Assembly: GCA_021635425.1 (NCBI GenBank)
Contig: JAJWOJ010000173.1
Span: forward strand, 1-5,065
DNA length: 5,065 nucleotides
Source: Clostridiales bacterium
GTDB lineage: Bacteria; Bacillota; Clostridia; Christensenellales; Borkfalkiaceae
Direction of reading: 5' to 3'
The notes beneath the pieces were generated by a model. The model saw only the letters and a program-made list of their open reading frames with translations, made no database searches and was not told where the DNA came from. Shown here piece by piece: positions 1 to 5,065 of the stretch. The number at the start of each line of letters is the position of its first letter. Position 1 is the first letter of the stretch. The translations under genes and the position numbers were made by a program.

Positions 1-1
1 T

Positions 2-202
2 TGGACGATTGCGAATCTTCCCGAATACCTGCACGGCGTAGATAAAGCCGCCGATGAACTGTACGAAACGATGTATGAAAAGTTCTCGAAAGAAGAGCGT
101 TTCAAAAGGTCGGAGGATTTTATGGAGAATCTGAAACGGGAAACGGAAATGCAACGGCTTATCGAAGAAGAAATCTTGAACGAAATCGTTTATGTAAAAT
201 AA
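2..202 (+). CDS. C-terminal part of a probable TnpV-like transposon accessory protein (5' end outside window)
   Basis: The reading frame is open from base 2 to a TAA at 200-202, giving 66 residues with no start in the window, so the gene is cut by the left edge. The visible part is charged and helical. It contains LPEYLHGVDKAADELYETM near the start and ends EEEILNEIVYVK. From memory, TnpV proteins of clostridial Tn4451-type elements have an L..hL.eiD..A.E pattern, a helical charged middle and an end like EEIVLNELIYV at matching spacing. This supports a TnpV-like call, but I could not align it. TnpV proteins are common in Bacillota mobile elements and their biochemical role is unclear. The stop lies 13 bases before the next start, so the gene probably shares a transcript with the two small genes that follow. 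It could instead be an unrelated charged helical protein. Confidence 0.5.
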   Translation, partial: WTIANLPEYLHGVDKAADELYETMYEKFSKEERFKRSEDFMENLKRETEMQRLIEEEILNEIVYVK

Positions 203-215
203 CGGAGGTATCGGT

Positions 216-338
216 ATGAAAGCATTAAAAATCGTAGGAACAGTCGGCAGATTTGCATTAGCGGGTGCGCTTATTATCGGGCATTTCGTAATGAACATCA
301 TCGGCGCGTTGATTTGTGCCATTACTTCACAAGGCTAA
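216..338 (+). CDS. Small hydrophobic single-span peptide, 40 aa, function unknown
   Basis: ATG at 216 is preceded by GGAGG at 204-208 with 7 bases between, and the frame runs to TAA at 336-338. The peptide begins MKALKIVGTVGRFALAGALI, with Lys2, Lys5 and Arg12 ahead of a hydrophobic stretch. That stretch (about residues 13-37) is broken only by His23 and Asn27, and the peptide ends in TSQG. The positive N-terminus followed by a hydrophobic segment suggests a single membrane helix with the N-terminus inside, or an uncleaved signal-like peptide. It sits between two small genes with 13-14 base gaps and good ribosome sites on both sides, which favours real translation. I do not recognise a family. 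Small hydrophobic peptides of this size in mobile elements can be toxins, membrane anchors or entry-exclusion factors, but nothing here decides between these. Confidence 0.6.
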   Translation: MKALKIVGTVGRFALAGALIIGHFVMNIIGALICAITSQG

Positions 339-352
339 AACGGAGGTCTATT

Positions 353-586
353 ATGGAAAAGAAAGAAACGACGCCGCGCAGAGTGGCAAGAAGAAGCTAC
401 GAGGAACGCAACAAGGATAAGCGTAAGCAGGCAAGCGGCAATTTCGGAACGATGATTCCGCGGGATTTGTTCGACGAAATCAACGGTTTTTTGGCGAAGC
501 ACCATATCACGAAAGTGCAGTTGATTTTCAGAGGATACGAATCCTTGAAAGCCGAGTACGAAAAGGAAACGGAATCTAAAACTTAA
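353..586 (+). CDS. Small basic protein with ribbon-helix-helix-like pattern, 77 aa
   Basis: The start chosen is ATG at 353, with GGAGG at 342-346 and 6 bases between. The frame is open to an ATG at 314, but that start lies inside the preceding gene and lacks a ribosome site. The protein has a basic, probably disordered N-terminus (residues 1-29, rich in Lys, Arg and Glu). A short strand-like segment, NFGTMIP, follows at about 30-36, then helix RDLFDEINGFLAKHHI (37-52) and helix TKVQLIFRGYESLKAEYE (53-70). Strand-helix-helix over about 45 residues is the pattern of Arc/MetJ ribbon-helix-helix DNA-binding proteins. Similar small proteins occur in clostridial conjugative elements, as far as I recall. 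The inferred role is a DNA-binding regulator or accessory factor acting as a dimer. The inverted repeat directly downstream (597-659) is an obvious candidate target. The fold call is by pattern only. Confidence 0.6.
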   Translation: MEKKETTPRRVARRSYEERNKDKRKQASGNFGTMIPRDLFDEINGFLAKHHITKVQLIFRGYESLKAEYEKETESKT

Positions 587-596
587 TTGTGTATGC

Positions 597-659
597 GAAA
601 GGCATAGACACGAACAACGATCAATTGATATTGGTGAAGCGTCGGTGGCTATGCCTTTC
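597..659. repeat. Inverted repeat, 15-bp arms with one mismatch, around a 10-bp palindrome
   Basis: The left arm at 597-611 (GAAAGGCATAGACAC) pairs with the right arm at 645-659 (GTGGCTATGCCTTTC), with one mismatch at 608/648. The 33-base interior contains the perfect palindrome ATCAATTGAT at 620-629. The structure fills the gap between the small-gene cluster and the recombinase operon. No T-tract follows the right arm on either strand, so it is not a standard intrinsic terminator. It could be an operator pair, a transfer- or recombination-related site, or an RNA hairpin controlling the operon. The pairing is seen directly; the role is unknown. Confidence 0.65.
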
Positions 660-692
660 AAAAACTAAATAATCTATCTGCGCTTTACCGGA

Positions 693-700
693 AAGGAGGG
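693..700 (+). promoter_or_regulatory. Strong ribosome site positioned for an ACG start at 705
   Basis: AAGGAGGG is an almost perfect Shine-Dalgarno sequence. The only in-frame codon at normal start distance is ACG at 705-707, five bases after the AGGAGG core. No ATG, GTG or TTG lies nearby in that frame. A single T-to-C change from ATG would explain it. Confidence 0.65.
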
Positions 701-704
701 AAAT

Positions 705-875
705 ACGGTTAGCGTAGAAGAAAAAAACAAAAACGAAATCATCTATTTGGCGTCGGTTGCCGTTTTAAGGCGACTGTATCTGAAAGGCGTTGACGTAAAA
801 ATACTTGAAAGATTGAATAGAAAGAATGCCGAAGCGATGGGGTGTGTTCCAACGGAGTTTATAAACTATAATTAA
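705..875 (+). CDS. Small SHOCT-like protein heading the recombinase operon, 56 aa, apparent ACG start
   Basis: The frame is open from 669 to TAA at 873-875. Counted from the ACG at 705 it encodes 56 residues. The core is EIIYLASVAVLRRLYLKGVD (11-30), then VKILERLNRKNAEAMGC (31-47) and the tail VPTEFINYN. Two short helices joined at a Gly (LYLKG) resemble the small SHOCT-type proteins often found just before serine recombinase genes in clostridial elements. This is recall, not a search. The stop codon overlaps the ribosome site of recombinase 1 (TAAGGAGG), so translation is probably coupled. The oddity is the start: a strong ribosome site faces ACG rather than ATG. Either ACG is used weakly, the start has been lost by a T-to-C change, or TTG at 747 starts a 42-residue form with no good ribosome site. 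The body looks intact, with no internal stop, so I treat it as a gene with reduced translation rather than a clear pseudogene. Confidence 0.55.
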   Translation, partial: TVSVEEKNKNEIIYLASVAVLRRLYLKGVDVKILERLNRKNAEAMGCVPTEFINYN

Positions 876-880
876 GGAGG
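874..880 (+). promoter_or_regulatory. Ribosome site that fixes the start of recombinase 1
   Basis: AAGGAGG ends at 880. The GTG at 882 would leave one base of spacing, which is too short, while the ATG at 888 leaves seven. The site overlaps the TAA stop (873-875) of the upstream small gene, a typical translational-coupling layout. Confidence 0.85.
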
Positions 881-887
881 TGTGGCT

Positions 888-2462
888 ATGAATACTGCCG
901 TCAAAGAAGTGCAAGTTATAAAAGCAACCATAACAGGCGAAAAAACAGAAAAAATCAGAGTGGCGGCATATTGCAGAGTCAGTACCGATAAAGACGATCA
1001 ACTCAATTCGTTTTTCGCGCAAATGCGTTATTACAGAGATTACGTTCGCGGCAACGATAAAATGGTGCTTGTGGATATTTACGCAGATGAAGGCATTACG
1101 GGAACGGAACTTGCAAAACGCGATGAAATGAAACGGCTTATCAGAGATTGCAAGCATAAAAAGATAGACCGTGTGCTTGTGAAAAGCGTTACTCGTTTTG
1201 CAAGAAATTCGCTCGAATGTATCGAAACCATACGAACTATGCAATCGTGCGGTGTAAGCGTATTATTTGAAAACGACCATATTGATACGGAAACGATGAA
1301 TTCCGAAATGATGTTGTATATAAAAAGTGCGTTTGCGCAGAGCGAAGCAACGTCGGCGTCGAAACGAATGTCAACGTCTATCCGTATGAAAATGGAGGAC
1401 GGAACTTATGTGGCAACAAGCGCACCTTTCGGATACAGGTTGGTAGACGGGGAGTATACCGTTGTCCCCGAAGAAGCAGAAGTCGTCAGAAAAATATTCG
1501 CGCTTTACTTGCAAGGGTATGGCGTAAACGTTATTGCAAAAACAATACGTGATACGGACGGGGACAAAAGAGTATGGAACAGACAAGGAATAAAATATAT
1601 TCTCACGAATGAAAAGTATATCGGGGATACGATGTGGCAAAAGAGTTTTACCCCGGCGGTATTGCCGCTACGGAATCGTCCGAACCGTGGGGAATTGCCG
1701 AAGTATTACTGCGAGGGAACGCAGGAAGCAATCGTTTCAAAAGAAGATTTTGTAGCGGTAAAAAACCTGATGCGAGAGCGTGAAGAAAAGCACTATAAAC
1801 AGTATCGAAACGAGAAGAAATTGTTTTACCGTAAGATTATGTGCCGCCATTGCGGTTGGTCGTATCGGGTAAAGCAAATTCAAAACGGTTACGTTTGGGC
1901 TTGTTCAAGAAAAGGAATGATCGGCGGCGAGTGTAGTTCCCGTAGTTATACGGATACAGAGTTGTGCCGTTCATTCATAAAGGTTTATAACATCCTGAAA
2001 CAAAACAAGCGGGTATTGCTTGATGAAACGATTTCGCAGTTGCAAACGCTTAAAGTGAAAGCAAATTGCGGAAATAACGTTATCGCGGAAATAGACGAGA
2101 AAATTGCAATGCTTGGCAGACAGAACAACCTTTACGGACAAATGCTTGCAAACGGAGTGATAGACGAGGTAACGTATCACGAAAAAGCCGATAGTATTAA
2201 AGGTCAGATAACAGAACTCAGAAGTCGGCGTATGAAAATCATCAACGATGACGATGAGGAAACGTGTATCGAGCAACTTCGGCAGTTAAGAAAAATTATA
2301 GAAGAAAGCCCCGATTATCTTGATGAAATGGATACCGTACTGTTCAGAGAAATCGTAAAGCTGATTTATGCGGAAGAGGACGGTGCATTAAGTTTCGTAA
2401 TCAAGGGCGATTTAGAATTGAAAGTTTATGTGGGAGGTGAGAACGATGAACAGAATGATTAG
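888..2462 (+). CDS. Large serine recombinase 1 (complete, catalytic), 524 aa
   Basis: This is a site-specific DNA recombinase of the large serine integrase family, which cuts and rejoins DNA through a 5'-phosphoserine link in the cytoplasm. Residues 22-155 are the resolvase catalytic domain: YCRVSTD carries the nucleophile Ser32 and Arg30, DIYADEGITGT follows at about 63-73, and SVTRFARNS holds Arg103 and Arg106. A long helix (about 139-170) leads to the recombinase DNA-binding domain (about 174-290, starting APFGYRL). A zinc ribbon follows with Cys319, Cys322, Cys339 and Cys349. A coiled-coil region lies at about 375-470, and the C-terminus has SFVIKGDLELKV. All expected parts are present and the length is normal for the family. 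Start is ATG 888, set by the AAGGAGG spacing. The last 17 bases overlap recombinase 2, whose ribosome site encodes GGE of this tail. It likely acts with recombinases 2 and 3 to integrate and excise the element. Confidence 0.93.
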   Translation: MNTAVKEVQVIKATITGEKTEKIRVAAYCRVSTDKDDQLNSFFAQMRYYRDYVRGNDKMVLVDIYADEGITGTELAKRDEMKRLIRDCKHKKIDRVLVKSVTRFARNSLECIETIRTMQSCGVSVLFENDHIDTETMNSEMMLYIKSAFAQSEATSASKRMSTSIRMKMEDGTYVATSAPFGYRLVDGEYTVVPEEAEVVRKIFALYLQGYGVNVIAKTIRDTDGDKRVWNRQGIKYILTNEKYIGDTMWQKSFTPAVLPLRNRPNRGELPKYYCEGTQEAIVSKEDFVAVKNLMREREEKHYKQYRNEKKLFYRKIMCRHCGWSYRVKQIQNGYVWACSRKGMIGGECSSRSYTDTELCRSFIKVYNILKQNKRVLLDETISQLQTLKVKANCGNNVIAEIDEKIAMLGRQNNLYGQMLANGVIDEVTYHEKADSIKGQITELRSRRMKIINDDDEETCIEQLRQLRKIIEESPDYLDEMDTVLFREIVKLIYAEEDGALSFVIKGDLELKVYVGGENDEQND

Positions 2463-3354
2463 TTTTGGATATGGTTATAAAGACGGGAAACTGATTGTTG
2501 TTGAGTCGGAAGCCGAAATTGTAAAAAGCATTTTTACGGACTATATAAACGGAAAAATTCTGAAAGAAATTGCGGACGAATTGACTATTAAAGGCATTGA
2601 CTTTTTTAATGGAAAATGCTGTTGGAATAAGAATATGGTATTCCGTATCATTGAAAATAAGAAATATATCGGAGAGGACGGGTATCCTGAAATTATCTCA
2701 TTTGAACAGTATGAAGCGGCAAATGTCAGGAAGGGCAGAAAGGCAAATCGGAAAACATCGCTACCGCGCGAAACAGAAACATTAAAAAAATATGTTTTTT
2801 GCGGTCAATGCGGCAGGCTGTTACATAGAAGGACAAAGTGGAAAACAAGAGAAAAGTGGTATTGTCAAAACGGCTGTAAATGTGATAAGTATATCGACGA
2901 TAGCGTCATCTACACGGCGGTTGAAAAAGCGGGCGAAAAAATATCCTGCGATCCGACGGTATTGACGGCAGATGAAACCTGTACATATAAGAGAACGCAA
3001 GAGATAATGCGATATTCAAACGAAATAGCTCGATTGACGGCTTCGCCAAGTCCGAGTTTTAAGGCGGGAAAGAAATTGATTTTGGAATGTGCGAGTCTGA
3101 AATTTCAGGCTTGCCGCGAAAACAAGGGAGCGTCTTATACAAATAGGATTTTACAACTGACAAAGAAGAAAAAATACGATATTGATTATATATCCGATGT
3201 CGTATCGAAAATCATAGTAGAAAAAGACGGTACTGTAACCGTAGCAATGATTAACGGTGCGAAAATAAGTAATAGGGAGGTAAACGATGCAGGCACAAGC
3301 GAGAAGAGTTGTAACGAAGATCGATGCCAATCCGATTCTTGCCAAGCAGAATGA
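2446..3354 (+). CDS. Recombinase-family protein 2 lacking the catalytic domain, 302 aa
   Basis: The start is ATG 2446, with GGAGG at 2433-2437 and eight bases of spacing, inside the end of recombinase 1. The protein opens MNRMISFGYGYKDGK, matching the first residues of the recombinase domain of recombinase 1 (APFGYRLVDGEY), so the resolvase domain with its Ser and Arg residues is absent. Residues 5-90 match the recombinase domain (EAEIVKSIF, WNKNMVFRIIENKKYIGE). A zinc ribbon follows with Cys119, Cys122, Cys140 and Cys144, and Cys146 close by. Helical residues run from about 180 to 240, and the end has KIIVEKDGTVTVAMINGAKI. The frame, ribosome site and zinc ligands are intact, so this looks like a functional DNA-binding partner rather than a broken recombinase. 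Likely roles are subunit of a mixed recombinase complex, direction control or target choice. Its last 22 residues (DAGTSEKSCNEDRCQSDSCQ and two more) are read out of frame from the start of recombinase 3. Confidence 0.88.
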   Translation: MNRMISFGYGYKDGKLIVVESEAEIVKSIFTDYINGKILKEIADELTIKGIDFFNGKCCWNKNMVFRIIENKKYIGEDGYPEIISFEQYEAANVRKGRKANRKTSLPRETETLKKYVFCGQCGRLLHRRTKWKTREKWYCQNGCKCDKYIDDSVIYTAVEKAGEKISCDPTVLTADETCTYKRTQEIMRYSNEIARLTASPSPSFKAGKKLILECASLKFQACRENKGASYTNRILQLTKKKKYDIDYISDVVSKIIVEKDGTVTVAMINGAKISNREVNDAGTSEKSCNEDRCQSDSCQAE

Positions 3355-4906
3355 CGAGAATAGTTTGTTGCGAGTTGCCGCCTATTGCCGAGTCAGCACG
3401 GATAGCGAAGATCAGCTTGAAAGTTACAAAGCGCAGGTTGCGTATTATACCGACGCAATAGCAAAAAATCCCCGGTGGAGATTCGTTGACATTTACGCAG
3501 ACGAAGGCATTACGGGTGTAATGGCTAAAAAACGAACAAATTTTATGCGTATGATGCGCGATTGCGAAAAAGGGAAAATCGACCTTATCCTTACAAAGTC
3601 GGTTGCTCGTTTTGCGAGAAATACCGTTGACAGTTTGAATTATGTAAGACGACTGAAAGCAAAAGGAATAGGCGTATATTTTGAAGAACAAGCCCTTGAT
3701 TCTCTTAAAACCGAAAACGAAATGGCGTTAGGTTTATATAGTGTCCTTGCCCAAGCGGAAAGCGAGAATATCAGCGCAAACGTGCGGTGGGGTATTCGTC
3801 AACGTATGCAGTCGGGGACTTTCAAGTTCCGATATAATCTGCTCGGTTATCGAAAGGGCGATGACGGCAATCCCGAAATCGTTGAAGAGGAAGCGCAGTA
3901 TGTTCGGGCAATCTTCAATATGTATCTCGACGGCAAAAGTCTTGATCAGATAAAATCATATCTTGAAGGCGAGGGCGTATTGACAAAGACAGGAAAAAAC
4001 GTATGGAACAAGTGTATTATTCAAGCCATATTGACAAATGAAAGATATTGCGGCGATTTGCTTATGCAAAAAACGTTTACGGAAAATTGCATTACGAAAA
4101 AAGTAAAGAAAAACCGTGGCGAAATGCCGAAGTACCTAATAAGGGACAATCACCCGGCGATTATTACTCACGCGACGTTCAAAATGGCGCAGATGGAAAT
4201 GGCTCGGCGCGGAAGCGTTAGAAAAAAGACTGATTCGGGAATTACGGAACAAGGGAAGTATAGCGGTAAATTTGCTTTGACAGATATACTTGTCTGCGGT
4301 GAATGCGGTAGCCCATACAGACGAAAAACATATAGTCGAAACGGAGAGAATAAAAGAGTTTGGCGTTGTTTAAGTCGGTTGGAACACGGAACGGAATTTT
4401 GTTCCGATTCTATCACCGTTGATGACGAAACGTTGAAAAAAACTATCGTTCGAGGTATCAGTAAAGCGATTTCGGATAAACAAGACGTTCTGAATTTAAT
4501 ATTGTCTAACCTTGCTTATGCGGTAACGGGAGAAGATGACACTCTTGAAATGTATGCCATCGAAAAACAGTTAAAAACGTTAAACGGAATAATGGACGAA
4601 ACGATGGAACTTGCCGCAAGTTCGACGGGTGACGGAAAGCGGTTTCAGGAAGAAATGAAATCGTTGAGTTCTCAAATGGTTGTTTTAAGAGAGCAACTTG
4701 AAATTATAAAAGGGCGGATTGATTCAAACAAGAAAGTAAATGAAGAAATAGAAAATATAAAGCAATGCCTGTCAGCCGACAGTCTTGATTTTTCGGAATA
4801 TAACGATGTGACTATTCGTCGCCTTGTTGAGTATATCCGAGTTATGAAAGACAATTCGGTTATCATCGTTCTGAAAGGCGGAATGAAAATACAAGAAAAC
4901 ATCTAA
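3287..4906 (+). CDS. Large serine recombinase 3 (complete, catalytic), 539 aa
   Basis: This is a second full-length large serine recombinase. ATG 3287 has GGGAGG at 3275-3280 with six bases between, and lies 68 bases before the stop of recombinase 2. The catalytic domain (about 27-165) has YCRVSTD with Ser37 and Arg35, DIYADEGITGV, and SVARFARNT with Arg108 and Arg111. The helix QAESENISANVRWGIRQRM (156-174) is the usual link to the recombinase domain (about 180-300; LLGYRKG, VWNKCIIQAILTNERYCGD). The zinc ribbon uses Cys337, Cys340, Cys361 and Cys372. A long coiled coil covers about 420-495, and the end reads VIIVLKGGMKIQENI. It differs clearly from recombinase 1 outside the motifs, so the pair is old rather than a recent duplication. 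It is the last gene of the operon, followed by a terminator. It probably acts in the same integration and excision reaction as recombinases 1 and 2. Confidence 0.93.
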   Translation: MQAQARRVVTKIDANPILAKQNDENSLLRVAAYCRVSTDSEDQLESYKAQVAYYTDAIAKNPRWRFVDIYADEGITGVMAKKRTNFMRMMRDCEKGKIDLILTKSVARFARNTVDSLNYVRRLKAKGIGVYFEEQALDSLKTENEMALGLYSVLAQAESENISANVRWGIRQRMQSGTFKFRYNLLGYRKGDDGNPEIVEEEAQYVRAIFNMYLDGKSLDQIKSYLEGEGVLTKTGKNVWNKCIIQAILTNERYCGDLLMQKTFTENCITKKVKKNRGEMPKYLIRDNHPAIITHATFKMAQMEMARRGSVRKKTDSGITEQGKYSGKFALTDILVCGECGSPYRRKTYSRNGENKRVWRCLSRLEHGTEFCSDSITVDDETLKKTIVRGISKAISDKQDVLNLILSNLAYAVTGEDDTLEMYAIEKQLKTLNGIMDETMELAASSTGDGKRFQEEMKSLSSQMVVLREQLEIIKGRIDSNKKVNEEIENIKQCLSADSLDFSEYNDVTIRRLVEYIRVMKDNSVIIVLKGGMKIQENI

Positions 4907-4913
4907 AAGAGGG

Positions 4914-4947
4914 GAAGTCTGAAACATCTGTTTCGGACTTCTTTCTA
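4914..4947 (+). terminator. Intrinsic terminator after recombinase 3
   Basis: Bases 4914-4925 (GAAGTCTGAAAC) pair with 4930-4941 (GTTTCGGACTTC) over 12 bp, including one G-U pair, around the four-base loop ATCT. TTTCTAT follows. The stem begins eight bases after the TAA of recombinase 3. The T-run is interrupted by one C, so termination may be moderate, but the stem is strong and the position is right. Confidence 0.85.
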
Positions 4948-4984
4948 TAAATAAAAAAAGCACGACATCGGAAGCATTTTTCTA
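4948..4984. other. A/T-rich gap between terminator and promoter
   Basis: This short stretch holds an A-run at about 4951-4959 and a T-run at about 4977-4981, and no gene. On the minus strand the A-run could act as a weak T-tract, but no good stem precedes it. It is a plausible place for an element attachment site, though no repeat partner is visible within the window. Confidence 0.3.
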
Positions 4985-5013
4985 TTGACTTTTATCATAA
5001 AAAGTGATATAAT
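4985..5013 (+). promoter_or_regulatory. Near-consensus sigma-A promoter directed out of the window
   Basis: TTGACT at 4985-4990, a 17-base spacer and TATAAT at 5008-5013 match the housekeeping promoter consensus in 11 of 12 positions. Transcription should begin near 5019-5021 and run right. It lies behind the operon terminator, so it serves the next gene, which is either another element gene or a chromosomal gene past the element end. Confidence 0.85.
4988..5005. repeat. Dyad in promoter spacer, possible operator
   Basis: TTTTATCATAAAA at 4990-5002 is a perfect palindrome around a central C. Read with a one-base shift, ACTTTT (4988-4993) also mirrors AAAAGT (5000-5005). A dyad between -35 and -10 is a common place for repressor binding. 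A/T-rich dyads also arise by chance, so the operator role is inference. Confidence 0.4.
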
Positions 5014-5046
5014 AATTATAGTCGTTAGGAGAAGGGGTTAAATCGA

Positions 5047-5065
5047 GTGTATTTTAATGAGATAG
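5047..5065 (+). CDS. Possible first codons of a downstream gene (cut by right edge)
   Basis: GTG at 5047 opens a frame reading MYFNEI and continues out of the window. GAAGGGG at 5031-5037 lies nine bases upstream and the strong promoter is suitably placed. The ATG at 5057 gives only two codons before TAG at 5063-5065, so it is a poor alternative. Six codons do not allow a product call. Confidence 0.35.

Larger units (their letters stand above)
587..704 (+). other. 118-base intergenic gap before recombinase operon; no convincing promoter
   Basis: Apart from the inverted repeat and the AAGGAGGG ribosome site at 693-700, this gap shows nothing firm. TTGATA at 625-630 resembles a -35 box, but the bases 17-19 downstream (around 648-655) are a poor -10 match. 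A/T-rich DNA at 660-675 has no good -35 partner. Expression of the recombinases may come from read-through, from a weak or activated promoter here, or from a promoter left of the window. Confidence 0.4.
705..4906 (+). mobile_element. Integration module of an integrative element: SHOCT-like gene plus recombinase triplet
   Basis: Four genes overlap or lie within 12 bases of each other, each with its own ribosome site, and end at one terminator. Adjacent serine recombinase genes are typical of integrative elements in Bacillota, where they usually lie near one end of the element. TnpV-like and ribbon-helix-helix-like genes to the left suit element cargo. No conjugation gene, relaxase or proven end repeat is in view, so element type and limits stay open. 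Confidence 0.7.

Noticed and set aside
314..352. Upstream ATG at 314 for the ribbon-helix-helix-like gene
   Set aside because: It lies inside the 40-residue gene and has no ribosome site, while ATG 353 has GGAGG at the right distance.
625..655. TTGATA with a downstream box as a promoter for the recombinase operon
   Set aside because: The -10 region at 17-19 base spacing matches the consensus poorly.
597..659. Inverted repeat as an intrinsic terminator
   Set aside because: The loop is 33 bases and no T-run follows the stem on either strand.
882..887. GTG at 882 as the start of recombinase 1
   Set aside because: It leaves only one base after GGAGG. ATG at 888 has ideal spacing.
335..1244. 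Minus-strand open frames opposite the small genes and recombinase 1
   Set aside because: They lack ribosome sites, overlap well-supported plus-strand genes and give low-quality protein sequence, so they are shadows.
2597..2785. Plus-strand 62-codon frame inside recombinase 2
   Set aside because: It is an out-of-frame shadow of a conserved domain without a ribosome site.
2446..3354. Recombinase 2 as a pseudogene left by truncation of a full recombinase
   Set aside because: It has its own ribosome site and start at a domain boundary, no internal stop or frameshift, and complete zinc-ribbon cysteines. No remnant of a catalytic domain lies between it and recombinase 1.
1..5065. CRISPR array, tRNA, rRNA or insertion-sequence ends
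   Set aside because: No regularly spaced repeats, no cloverleaf or rRNA-like sequence, and no terminal repeats with target duplication were seen.

Overview
The window reads as the end of an integrative mobile element (an integrative conjugative or mobilizable element, or a genomic island) from a low-to-moderate-GC Bacillota, probably a gut-type Clostridia. The evidence is strong GGAGG ribosome sites before almost every gene, all genes on one strand, very tight packing, A/T-rich intergenic DNA and a near-consensus sigma-A promoter. No host gene is present to name a genus, and no sequence search was possible.

Left part (1-586): three small same-strand genes in tandem. They are the C-terminal end of a probable TnpV-like transposon accessory protein (2-202), a 40-residue hydrophobic single-span peptide (216-338), and a 77-residue basic protein with a ribbon-helix-helix-like pattern (353-586). 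A 118-base gap follows, holding a long inverted repeat (597-611 with 645-659) around a 10-bp palindrome. It may be an operator or a structured RNA.

Centre and right (705-4906): a four-gene, translationally coupled integration module. A 56-residue SHOCT-like protein comes first. It has a good ribosome site but an ACG where a start codon is expected. Three large serine recombinase family genes follow. Recombinases 1 (888-2462) and 3 (3287-4906) are complete, with a Ser-based resolvase domain, recombinase domain, zinc ribbon and coiled coil. The middle protein (2446-3354) begins exactly at the recombinase domain and has no catalytic domain. The middle gene overlaps its neighbours by 17 and 68 bases. 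The likely picture is that two active recombinases and one catalysis-free DNA-binding partner are made together to integrate and excise the element.

Right edge (4907-5065): an intrinsic terminator (4914-4947) closes the operon. After a short A/T-rich stretch comes a strong promoter (TTGACT, 17 bases, TATAAT) with a dyad in its spacer, and the probable first codons of another gene. The element's attachment site may lie here, but none can be proven from one sequence.

The recombinase triplet is a known kind of arrangement in Bacillota elements, so this is not clearly a new system. The least explained points are the catalysis-free middle protein, the 68-base overlap, the ACG start and the inverted repeat.
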